Shown here piece after piece: positions 8,348-15,219 of a stretch of DNA of 15,219 nt (within the stretch, counting starts at the first letter, position 1; each line of letters opens with the position of its first letter). The notes below the pieces were generated by a model. It was not told where the DNA came from, made no database searches, and saw only the letters and a list, made by a program, of their open reading frames with translations. A program made the translations under genes and the position numbers. This DNA is from Desulfobulbaceae bacterium (GTDB lineage Bacteria; Desulfobacterota; Desulfobulbia; Desulfobulbales; SURF-16): the NCBI GenBank assembly GCA_024763495.1, contig JANTFJ010000017.1:1-15219 (forward strand), read 5' to 3'.

Positions 8348-9505
8348 TCAGCGGCAGTGGTGGAGTGTGGCATTTGCCCCCTTGCTCTTATAAACAACCC
8401 TCATCTCAAGAAAAGGCTTTTCAATAAAAGCATAGGTAAGGATCGAGAGGACAATGGTGAGGGGCAATATAACTAAACCGGCATTGACAAAGGCGCTGAA
8501 AACAAGATGAGACTCTGAACATTTTATAGAAAGATTATGGTTAATGACAATTTGGAGCACTATAAAATGAAGCAGATAAATTGAATAACTTATCCTGCCG
8601 ACCCCACACAACAGCCAGGAAATAACCCCAGGTATCCGGAATCTGCCAACAAGATAAGAAATAATAAAAGCCGCCCATAATGATCCTTCAATTGAAGGCC
8701 AGAACATTTTCCACCAGCTGCTGTCCTGCCATCCTCCGTGCTGATTTAACCAATATGAAGTATAAAAAATTAAAATCAGGATAAAACTGAATAAAACAAG
8801 CGCTGTTTTTCTGAATTCCTTTAATTTCTCCCTTTTATAGACAACAGCCAGGCACATGCCGATTAAAAACTGATCCATCCTGCCGATGATTGTCCAGTAG
8901 CTCAAGTCCCTGATATTAGCGCCCTCTGAGAAAGCCAGCGCCCTCATTACCAGGAAAACCAACATAATTCCCAGGATATTTTTTACTCCGGACTTATTTA
9001 AAATAATCAGCAGAAAAGGAAAAAGCAGGTAAAACTGCCATTCAATAGCGTTTGTCCAGAACATTGCCGAGAAAGAACCTGCCTGGGCAGCCTGTGGAGC
9101 ATTACCCAGGACAAAAACCGTCTGCAGAAATGAGACAAAATTAAAATTGTCCGGGAAAGAATAAATACCAACAAAAAGCAGGAGCAAAAACAGCGGATAT
9201 GTTCTCAGAAACCTGTTTAACAGAAATTTTGGATAACTGATTTCCCGCCTGTATGTTCCAATCGTAAAGACAAAACCGCTCAGAACCATAAAAAGAGCAA
9301 CAGCAGTATGCCCCTCAAGCACTAATGAAACCAGGGGATTAGCGGTTATTAACCGGTGACTGAGCCAATATTCCGGCAAAAACGGCCCATTATAGGTCCA
9401 TTGATGCCAGACGAGCTGAACGCTGTGATAAAAAACTATTAAAATCGACGCAAAGGCCCTGACGTGGTCGAGCTGGGGAACATAAGTAATGTTTTTGCTT
9501 TTCAT
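8348..9505 (-). CDS. Acyltransferase-3 family membrane O-acyltransferase
   Basis: The 385-residue protein is an integral-membrane enzyme with about ten hydrophobic segments. It opens with the family signature QLDHVRAFASILIVFYHS (residues 11-28), including the His at 27 that is important in this family (OafA/NodX/WecH type). Such enzymes transfer acetyl or succinyl groups to sugars of LPS, exopolysaccharide or peptidoglycan at the inner membrane. The family's usual core length is about 340-380, so it is complete and has no fused SGNH domain. An in-frame UGA three codons upstream fixes ATG 9505 as the earliest start, yet there is no clear Shine-Dalgarno: the sequence before it is the edge of the 175-bp repeat. 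It is last in the glycan group, 342 bp after the radical SAM gene. It looks more AT-rich than that gene and the fusion gene upstream, which hints at a separate origin. Confidence 0.9.
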   Translation of the reverse strand: MKSKNITYVPQLDHVRAFASILIVFYHSVQLVWHQWTYNGPFLPEYWLSHRLITANPLVSLVLEGHTAVALFMVLSGFVFTIGTYRREISYPKFLLNRFLRTYPLFLLLLFVGIYSFPDNFNFVSFLQTVFVLGNAPQAAQAGSFSAMFWTNAIEWQFYLLFPFLLIILNKSGVKNILGIMLVFLVMRALAFSEGANIRDLSYWTIIGRMDQFLIGMCLAVVYKREKLKEFRKTALVLFSFILILIFYTSYWLNQHGGWQDSSWWKMFWPSIEGSLWAAFIISYLVGRFRIPGVISWLLCGVGRISYSIYLLHFIVLQIVINHNLSIKCSESHLVFSAFVNAGLVILPLTIVLSILTYAFIEKPFLEMRVVYKSKGANATLHHCR

Positions 9506-9514
9506 GGGCGATCA

Positions 9515-9840
9515 GGGGTCAAATCTTTATTCTTGACATAACTTGGTCAAGAGGCGATTGCGCGAAAAAACCAGCTTGTGTCAAGAATAAAAATTTTACC
9601 ACCAGCTGGATGAATCGCCCAGAGGGCTGGGCTCCTACAGGTAACCGTACAAATGCGGCCTGGAATGCAGCATGGGGTCAATGCCGCATGGGGTCAAATC
9701 TTTATTATTGACATCACCTGGTCAAGAGGCGATTGCGCGAAAAAACCAGCTTGTGTCAAGAATAAAAATTTTACCACCGGCTGGCTGAATCGCCCAGAGG
9801 GCTGGGCTCCTACAGGTAACCGCACAAATGCAGCCTGGGA
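9515..9840. repeat. Two direct copies of a 150-bp composite repeat, 175-bp period
   Basis: Copy 1 is 9515-9664 and copy 2 is 9690-9839, aligned without gaps at an offset of 175 and differing at only a few bases. Each copy starts GGGGTCAAATCTTTATT. It then carries an inverted repeat ATTCTTGACA / TGTCAAGAAT (9529-9538 and 9579-9588 in copy 1; one arm altered in copy 2) and ends with a REP-like arm (9614-9639 and 9789-9814) that is also found at 2948 and 14706. The 25-bp joint repeats GCATGGGGTCAA. It fills the entire gap between the radical SAM and acyltransferase genes, so any promoter or terminator for the latter lies inside it. I see no protein in it. Confidence 0.85.
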
Positions 9841-9847
9841 TCAAATT

Positions 9848-11275
9848 TTATGAAAAAACAATTTTATTGACAGCAACTCCAAGTCTGCGCAAATCATTAC
9901 CATGACCTGACTCCATGGGGCAATAATAACTGTTCAGCCTTAATTGACAGCGAGTGACGCCGGTAAGAGGAGCCTGGAATTCAAGCAGATATTTTTTCCA
10001 CTCACCTGTCTCAAGAACCAGGCAAAGTTTCCTCTCTCCATCCAGGAAAACTTCAAGTTTTCTTTGCTCACCCGTTAAATTATCCGGAGCCATGGCAAAG
10101 AGTTCAATTGCAGAGACTCCCCCGGGAACCAAAAAAGAAAAGCGCTGCCCGGTCCAGCGATAGCAGAAATCCCTGTCACCTTCCAGGCCATACCAGCCGA
10201 CAAGCAGCAGGGAAGTTTCGCCCCTGTTAAAATCCAGCACCAGCGGAATAGACAATGCCTCAATATTACAGGCTGTCTTTTTCAACTCAGCATACTCTTC
10301 TTCAAAAAAATCACGGTTTAGAGCAATATTGGTAATAACCTGGCAATCATTCCAGCAGCCCCCGCAGGCAAAATCAGCGATCAAACCTCTCATTTTTTCC
10401 GCTTTCTCCGACTGCCAGATTTCCGAGAGTCCGGCTTCGTTAAGATTACCGATTGGTTTCATCATGACCGGACAATTCGGAAATACATTTCCATACAGAT
10501 CAACAACCATTCCGGACTGCATGGCAAAGCAGGGGATATCACTGAGCTTTCCTCGATAATAATCAGTCATTTTCTTAAAGAAAATAAGCTTTGCCGGATA
10601 CGCTCCGTCTTTTTCAATTTCACGGCTGATAACATCTGCCAACTGTTCATCTATATGCCCCAGGGCATCATCGTCCAGAAAATAGGCACCTGAACTATCC
10701 TTATTGGAATAGGCCCCGCCGCTGTAAGCGATCCTGGCACTGAACTCGGCACCATGGCAGCAGGCAAGCTCGTAACAGCTTAAAAGCTGATCAAAGTTAG
10801 ACGCATTAACAGTAAAGGAAAGCAGCCGCCTTATTCCCAGCTTTTCAACCTCTGCCAGCAGGGCCATGGTTTTTTGATAAGCTCCCGCCACTCCCCGTAT
10901 CCGGTCATTGGTCTCGCCGATACCGTCAAGGGAAAGCTGGACAGTAAAACGGCCCGGATCTTGACGCTGCCGGAAAAACTCGACAAGCCTGCCACTGGTT
11001 AAGGCATTAGTGGTAACAGTAACCTGTTTATTTTCCGGCAGACGCTCCAGCAGCCTCCAGGCAAAAGGGGCAATGGTTGGTTCTCCACCGGCAAGACCTG
11101 TACCGGAACACTGGCCGAATAATGGATCGGCAAAAAGCCGCTCAAGCGCCCTGTCATCCATTTCCGTTGTTGAGGGAGGGACAAGACTGCCTTTCCAGAT
11201 ATGGCAGTTACCGCACCTGGAATTACATTTGTAGGTAGTAAAAAAATTAATGTCATGAAGAGGCGCCTTATCCAT
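9848..11275 (-). CDS. Radical SAM / SPASM-like protein with C-terminal beta-rich domain
   Basis: The 475-residue protein has the radical SAM cluster CNSRCGNC (Cys 17, 21, 24) that holds the 4Fe-4S used to cleave S-adenosylmethionine, and a GGEP motif at 63-66. Further cysteines at 249, 268, 304, 307 and 311, around DLYGNVFPNCP and CGGCWNDC, form a SPASM-like site for extra clusters. From about residue 352 comes a second domain with GWYGLEGD..RWTG and a beta-rich pattern. I have seen this kind of domain beside methyltransferases and glycosyltransferases; carbohydrate binding is a guess. The ATG overlaps the end of the upstream fusion gene by 8 bp (ATGGATAA), so the two are translationally coupled. 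It probably modifies a sugar or lipid intermediate, or matures a peptide, in the same glycan pathway. The substrate cannot be read from sequence. Confidence 0.85.
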   Translation of the reverse strand: MDKAPLHDINFFTTYKCNSRCGNCHIWKGSLVPPSTTEMDDRALERLFADPLFGQCSGTGLAGGEPTIAPFAWRLLERLPENKQVTVTTNALTSGRLVEFFRQRQDPGRFTVQLSLDGIGETNDRIRGVAGAYQKTMALLAEVEKLGIRRLLSFTVNASNFDQLLSCYELACCHGAEFSARIAYSGGAYSNKDSSGAYFLDDDALGHIDEQLADVISREIEKDGAYPAKLIFFKKMTDYYRGKLSDIPCFAMQSGMVVDLYGNVFPNCPVMMKPIGNLNEAGLSEIWQSEKAEKMRGLIADFACGGCWNDCQVITNIALNRDFFEEEYAELKKTACNIEALSIPLVLDFNRGETSLLLVGWYGLEGDRDFCYRWTGQRFSFLVPGGVSAIELFAMAPDNLTGEQRKLEVFLDGERKLCLVLETGEWKKYLLEFQAPLTGVTRCQLRLNSYYCPMESGHGNDLRRLGVAVNKIVFS

Positions 11276-14200
11276 CTTCCCGGCCCCCTTCCCGACATGA
11301 AAGCAGCTCAGCTAAAGCATCTTTGATAACCCGGGGGGAGAACCTGTTTTCAATCAACTCCATACCGCCCAGGGAAAGATTCCGCCACAGTTCTTCATCC
11401 TGGTAAAGACGCACAACTTTTTCAGCAAAAGTCGCCTCGTCATCGGCAAGCAAAGCGTTTTGACCGTCAGTGACCCCAAGACCTTCCGCCCCAATGGAGG
11501 TCATGACCACCGGCAGGCCGTAGGACATACTCTGACCGACCTTTCCCTTTACTCCGGCTCCATACCTGAGCGGACAGACAAATACCCGGGATTTGGCAAA
11601 AAAAGGCTTAACATTCTCGACAAAGCCGGTAACCTTAATAGTGTCTGAGGCCAGGGCCCGCACTTTTTCGGTGGGATGACTGCCGACAACAGTCAAGGTA
11701 AGAGCGGGCAGTTTTTCCTGAATTAAAGGAAAAATTGAACGTGCAAACCAGATAATCCCATCCTCATTGGGAGAATGGGAAAAGCCACCGATAAACATCA
11801 GGCCCGTCCTCTCTTCCAATGGCTGTTCCAGCCTTTCGACCGTATGGATATTTGAAATCACGGAAACCTTTCCTGCCAGCCCTTCTTTTTCCAGGACTTC
11901 CTTTTCAACATCGCTTACCACCAGCACATCATCAGCCTGGTGGGCCAGGAAAAGTTCCATATCCTTAAAATTACCCGCCGGAGCTGTCCCCTCTATTTTC
12001 GCCTGTCTTTCCTCCCTGAGAAAATGAAGATCAACGGTATCATATATAACTCTTGCCGCAGTTAACTTTCTGGCAAAATAAATAAAATTCACGGCCACAT
12101 GGGGACGGGACAGAATAATGGTATCAATATAGCGGCCGTACTGCTCAAGGTAATCGGCAAAATCAACATCACCATACATGGTTTCTATCCCCAGCTTCTG
12201 CAATGAGCGGGAATAACGTCCATCATAGGCCCTGTTTTCAGGCCAGAATATCACTTTGCAGCCCAACTCCGTTAACAGCCGCATCAGGGTAAACATTCGC
12301 AGGGAACCGGAATCCTTATCAAAGGTCGGAGCGTAATGATCGACAACCAGAACTTTGCGGCCGGGATTTCTTTCTCTGGCAAGATAAAGAAACTCCGGGC
12401 CGCTGAAATGCTCGGCCTGGAGAACCTTGCCCCACTTGTCCAGAAATTTTTCATGGTTTATCTGCTGGAATCTTTTATAGCCCGTGTTCAAATCAGTTCC
12501 GGCCGAGGCTCCCTCAAAATGGATAATCCGGGCCTCGGGCTGATAGATGACCTTATACCCCTTGTGGCGGGCCGCGAAACATAAATCAGTATCCTCATAA
12601 TAGGCTGGAGCATACCTTGAATCGAAACCGCCCAGTTCCTTCCAGAGCGCTGTCCTGATCAGCAGGCAGGCCCCGGAGCAATAATCAACCTCTTTCAGAT
12701 AATTATACTGGGGCAGGTCAGGATTATCACCCTTGCCGTAATTCCAGCCGGTCGCGTCCTGCCAGATAATATTTCCAGCTTCCTGGAGTTTGCCGTCCGG
12801 ATAAACAAGCCTGGCCCCGACCAGGCCTGTCCGCTCTTCAACAAGGGGCGCAACCATGGCCTCAAGCCAGCCCTCCGTGACCCTGGTGTCATTATTTAAA
12901 AAAAGAATATTTTTGCCGGTCGCCGCGGCGCCCCCCTGGTTACAGGCCTCGACAAATCCCTTGTTGTCAGCATTGCGGATAAGTTTTATTCCCGCCATAT
13001 TATCAAGGATATGGGCTGTCTCCTGGCCAGAGGCGTTATCGATAACAACAACCTCAAAAGGAATCCGGGTCAGGGCAAGGATAGATTCGAGGCAATGAAA
13101 GGTCATTACCCCCTGGTTATAAACCGGAATAATTATACTGACTTCAATCTCCGGGAAAGAAGGAAACTCTAAAGGCCGCCATTCTTCCCGCGCGCCTTTA
13201 TCACTGCCGGTCGCGGGTAGAGGCAGGCCCAGGTAACCGGCGCTTTTTCGAAAAAAAACCGTCGGCCCCTGACGGGCAAGGACAACAAGGCCGCCAATTC
13301 CCAGCTGGTAGGCCCGGCGTCTCCTGCTGTCAACGGGAACCCACCGATCCATCCAGCCCCGATAGCGATTAGCGCCCCGCCAGGTGAGAGAATTTTCCAA
13401 CAGGCCAAGCCGTGCCCGCAACTCACCAAGCCGTGCCCGCAACTCACCGATTTCAGAAAGGAATCGGCCATTTTCCTGCTGCAGCCTTTCACTGGTCTGG
13501 CGGAAATGAACTACTTCAAGCTGCATTTTTTTTCGCTCTTTCTCCCTGGTCAGCAGCCTGGCCTCATACCCGGCACTGATATCTTCCTGATCCCGCTCAA
13601 GGCCGCTGATCTTTTTCTCGTATCCGGCCCGAATATCATCCTTATCGCGCTCAAGGCCGCTGATCTTTTTCTCATACCCGGCCCGAATATCATCCTTGTC
13701 CTGCTCAAGGCCGCTGATCTTTTTCTCATACCCGGCCCGAATATCATTTTTCTCCCTTTCCAGCCTGTCGGTTTCCCGCTTAAGCGCGGCGAGATATTCC
13801 TCTTCTCTTTTCTTTAATTCGGCATCAGCGCCCGCCTCAACAGCTCTCAAGGCGGCGATTTTCTCTTCCATGCCGCCAAGTTTCTCTTCAAGTTCCGCCC
13901 GCTGCTGTCTTTCCGCCTCAAGGGCATCATCAAGGCCTTTCCGCCAGCCATTCTCACTGGCCGGATAGGCTTTGACCACAAACTGATAAGTCTGGAACTC
14001 CGGGTTTACCTTTTCAAGATAGGCGGTAACATCCCGGGGATATTTGTCCCACGGGGTCTTCATTTCCGTATCACGGGGATGAATGATTACCCTCTCCAGC
14101 CGGGAAATAAAAAAACCCGCCTCATCGAGCAGGACGCTAAGATTATCCTTATCAAAAAAATGCAGATGCGTCCTGTCAAGCAGCCCCTCATCACGGTACT

Positions 14201-14630
14201 GCCATCTGCCGTCAAGAACCTCCAGGGCCAGGGAACCGTGCGCTCCATTGGGGATGGAAAGCAGCAGGAATCCATCATCAGCTAAAAGAGTACGTACCTT
14301 TGCCAGCATTTTAGCGGCATCCTTCATATGCTCCAGGACATCGGCCATAATAACGACATCAAACTTATCTATATTTAAAGCTGCCGCAAGGTTAAGGGTT
14401 TCAATATCACCGACAACCATTTCCCGGCAATAGGGCCTGGCCTTTTCCGCTGACTCGGAATCAATTTCAACACAATAGACATTACATCCCAGTTCCTCTT
14501 TCATGTAACGGGTCATATAGCCGGTCGCGCAGCCGATTTCAAGGACTGTCATCTCCCGGCCTGCCAGCTTCAACAGCTTCGCGTGCGAGCTGTTATCATT
14601 TGCAATGTCTATATTATAATCGTAAACCAA
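11268..14630 (-). CDS. Methyltransferase / coiled-coil / GT2 / GT4 glycan-assembly fusion
   Basis: The 1120-residue protein joins several units. Residues of about 1-230 are a class I SAM methyltransferase (VLEIGCATGY at 29-38; DVVIMADVLEHM at 91-102). Residues of about 235-420 are a charged coiled coil with three and a third 18-residue repeats, ending near a SLTWR motif often seen at this joint. A family-2 glycosyltransferase runs from 496 (EVSIIIPVYNQ) to about 745, with VVIDNASG, LNNDTRV (the DXD-like site) and YYEDTDLCF. A GT-B fold family-4 type glycosyltransferase runs from about 760 to 1115, with the sugar-nucleotide end near YGAGVKGKVGQSMSYGLPVV. It has no membrane segment, so it is probably cytoplasmic and sequentially extends and methylates, possibly caps, a polysaccharide. 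The start is TTG, backed by AAGGAAG just upstream; the nearby ATG at 14650 is out of frame. It is the first gene of the group and is coupled to the radical SAM gene. Confidence 0.9.
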   Translation of the reverse strand: MVYDYNIDIANDNSSHAKLLKLAGREMTVLEIGCATGYMTRYMKEELGCNVYCVEIDSESAEKARPYCREMVVGDIETLNLAAALNIDKFDVVIMADVLEHMKDAAKMLAKVRTLLADDGFLLLSIPNGAHGSLALEVLDGRWQYRDEGLLDRTHLHFFDKDNLSVLLDEAGFFISRLERVIIHPRDTEMKTPWDKYPRDVTAYLEKVNPEFQTYQFVVKAYPASENGWRKGLDDALEAERQQRAELEEKLGGMEEKIAALRAVEAGADAELKKREEEYLAALKRETDRLEREKNDIRAGYEKKISGLEQDKDDIRAGYEKKISGLERDKDDIRAGYEKKISGLERDQEDISAGYEARLLTREKERKKMQLEVVHFRQTSERLQQENGRFLSEIGELRARLGELRARLGLLENSLTWRGANRYRGWMDRWVPVDSRRRRAYQLGIGGLVVLARQGPTVFFRKSAGYLGLPLPATGSDKGAREEWRPLEFPSFPEIEVSIIIPVYNQGVMTFHCLESILALTRIPFEVVVIDNASGQETAHILDNMAGIKLIRNADNKGFVEACNQGGAAATGKNILFLNNDTRVTEGWLEAMVAPLVEERTGLVGARLVYPDGKLQEAGNIIWQDATGWNYGKGDNPDLPQYNYLKEVDYCSGACLLIRTALWKELGGFDSRYAPAYYEDTDLCFAARHKGYKVIYQPEARIIHFEGASAGTDLNTGYKRFQQINHEKFLDKWGKVLQAEHFSGPEFLYLARERNPGRKVLVVDHYAPTFDKDSGSLRMFTLMRLLTELGCKVIFWPENRAYDGRYSRSLQKLGIETMYGDVDFADYLEQYGRYIDTIILSRPHVAVNFIYFARKLTAARVIYDTVDLHFLREERQAKIEGTAPAGNFKDMELFLAHQADDVLVVSDVEKEVLEKEGLAGKVSVISNIHTVERLEQPLEERTGLMFIGGFSHSPNEDGIIWFARSIFPLIQEKLPALTLTVVGSHPTEKVRALASDTIKVTGFVENVKPFFAKSRVFVCPLRYGAGVKGKVGQSMSYGLPVVMTSIGAEGLGVTDGQNALLADDEATFAEKVVRLYQDEELWRNLSLGGMELIENRFSPRVIKDALAELLSCREGGREDG
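13405..13446. repeat. Perfect 21-bp tandem duplication in the coiled coil
   Basis: Two identical 21-bp units (13405-13425 and 13426-13446) encode GELRARL twice, adding exactly one heptad to the coiled coil just before the SLTWR joint. Perfect identity suggests a recent slippage event. Confidence 0.9.
13567..13747. repeat. 54-bp tandem repeats, three full copies plus a part
   Basis: Full copies are at 13567-13620, 13621-13674 and 13675-13728, with a part at 13729-13747. They encode YEKKISGLE(Q/R)D(K/Q)(D/E)DI(R/S)AG, 18 residues each, at about residues 295-355 of the fusion protein. Eighteen residues equal five turns of alpha helix (a 7+11 coiled-coil pattern), so adding or losing a unit changes length without twisting the rod. 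The copies are nearly identical, so copy number may vary between strains. Confidence 0.92.
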
Positions 14631-14634
14631 TGTT

Positions 14635-14641
14635 CTTCCTT
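14635..14641 (-). promoter_or_regulatory. Ribosome binding site that supports the TTG start
   Basis: The mRNA reads AAGGAAG-AACA-TTG. The purine-rich site lies correctly before TTG 14630 and no in-frame ATG is available upstream, so the rare TTG start is preferred. Confidence 0.65.
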
Positions 14642-14705
14642 TGCGTCATGCCGGATAATGATAAACATTCGATAAACCCGTATGATACGATTTCATGCAG
14701 TTACC

Positions 14706-14731
14706 TGTAGGAGTCCAGCCCTCTGGACGAT
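14706..14731. repeat. Single REP-like TGTAGGAGTCCAGCCC arm
   Basis: This is the same family as 2895-2972, with TGTAGGAGTCCAGCCCTCTG followed by GACGAT. The changes from CCC to TCC and from GGGC to GGAC are complementary (GTCCAG/CTGGAC), so the internal hairpin is kept. It lies upstream of the fusion gene. Confidence 0.65.
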
Positions 14732-14770
14732 AATAGATGAGCCTGTTGATTTAGTCAGTTTTTTAGAAAA

Positions 14771-14913
14771 AGGTAAGCGTTCACCAGCACTTCATCTTCG
14801 CCCGTTTGGGCCTTCTCGAATAGTAGTCATACGTAAACTGGGCTGATGGCGGAAATATGCGGTGCCCTGTGAGCAGTTACAAATACTGAGATTTGCAATT
14901 ATTAGGCGCTTAC
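14771..14913. repeat. GTAAC-family element with GTAAGCG ends
   Basis: The segment opens with AGGTAAGCG and closes with GGCGCTTAC, so the ends are inverted. It also contains the block 14874-14913, which matches 2778-2817 at 38 of 40 positions, and an inverted copy of the 145-162 arm at 14862-14880. It is a second, differently filled member of the family at 2731. The short reading frame through it looks like noise. Confidence 0.6.
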
Positions 14914-15016
14914 GACCATTGTCTAAACAATTTTTTGTTTTGATTTTTGGTAACTTCTCCATATGTGGTGGTGGCACCCAACCGTAGATCTGCTAAAATT
15001 TGGACAATTTATATCA

Positions 15017-15099
15017 CGTCATTCCGGCATGTAGTTGGCCGGAATCTATAGATATTAAGCAGCTTTCTGGCTTCCGGCCAACTACATGCCGGAATGACG
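15017..15099. repeat. Perfect 28-bp inverted repeat, 27-nt loop
   Basis: The left arm 15017-15044 (CGTCATTCCGGCATGTAGTT..) and right arm 15072-15099 are exact reverse complements. The right arm matches the half-copy at 31-58. With no T-run at either end it is not a classical terminator; it is best seen as a dispersed extragenic hairpin element. Outside the repeats, 14631-15219 shows no gene. Confidence 0.85.
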
Positions 15100-15219
15100 A
15101 AGTGAGTGTCCAATTCCCTGCTATTGAAAACTTTCTTTGAAATAAACAACTCGAAGGTCTCACTATGTTCGCTATCTGCATCTACTGTTAAGGGACTTAT
15201 ACCCGTCAAGCGAGTACTA

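Noticed and set aside
9515..9840. A CRISPR-like or small-gene reading of the doubled segment
   Set aside because: There are only two copies with a 150-bp unit, and the short frame at 9653-9853 simply reads through the repeat.
13506..13817. Plus-strand frame of 103 residues with internal repeats
   Set aside because: It is the antisense shadow of the 54-bp coiled-coil repeats; the minus-strand frame has domain support.
15009..15209. Minus-strand frame of 66 residues at the right end
   Set aside because: Much of it is the 28-bp inverted repeat and no start signal is visible.

Overview
This window looks like a chromosomal segment from an anaerobic Desulfobacterota-type bacterium (the former Deltaproteobacteria, in the Desulfobulbales/Desulfuromonadales sense). 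I infer this from a very large multiheme c-type cytochrome that appears to need selenocysteine, a MORN-repeat lipoprotein, a SurA-like periplasmic protein, and gaps full of short dispersed hairpin repeats. No rRNA, tRNA, transposase, CRISPR array or phage gene was seen, so the lineage call is inference.

Layout. Positions 1-289 hold half of a dispersed repeat and a fragment of a second repeat family. A MORN lipoprotein (290-1279, +) converges on a SurA/parvulin-like secreted protein (1301-2386, -). Positions 2387-3122 hold no gene. They carry a cluster of GTAAC..AAGCG hairpin elements, an inverted REP-like pair, and a strong terminator for the next gene. Positions 3123-7715 (-) are one cytochrome gene that would normally be annotated as two pieces. 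The reading frame runs unbroken across a single in-frame UGA at 7200-7202. That UGA is followed at the right distance by a GC-rich hairpin with an AGGU loop, as expected of a bacterial SECIS. The product would be about 1530 residues, with a signal peptide, eight CxxCH haem sites, selenocysteine at residue 172, a Cys/Met-rich segment and C-terminal PKD-like domains. Positions 7728-8347 are AT-rich and gene-free.

Positions 8348-14630 (-) form a surface-glycan gene group. In transcription order they are a 1120-residue methyltransferase / coiled-coil / GT2 / GT4 fusion, a translationally coupled radical SAM protein with a SPASM-like cysteine cluster and a C-terminal beta-rich domain, a gap holding a 175-bp composite repeat in two copies, and an integral-membrane acyltransferase-3 enzyme. 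Together they probably build and decorate an extracellular or lipid-linked polysaccharide. Positions 14631-15219 are again gene-free and repeat-rich, ending with a perfect 28-bp inverted repeat.

The most notable item is the probable selenocysteine-containing multiheme cytochrome. Next are the several unrelated families of small hairpin repeats and the mosaic glycan-assembly proteins.
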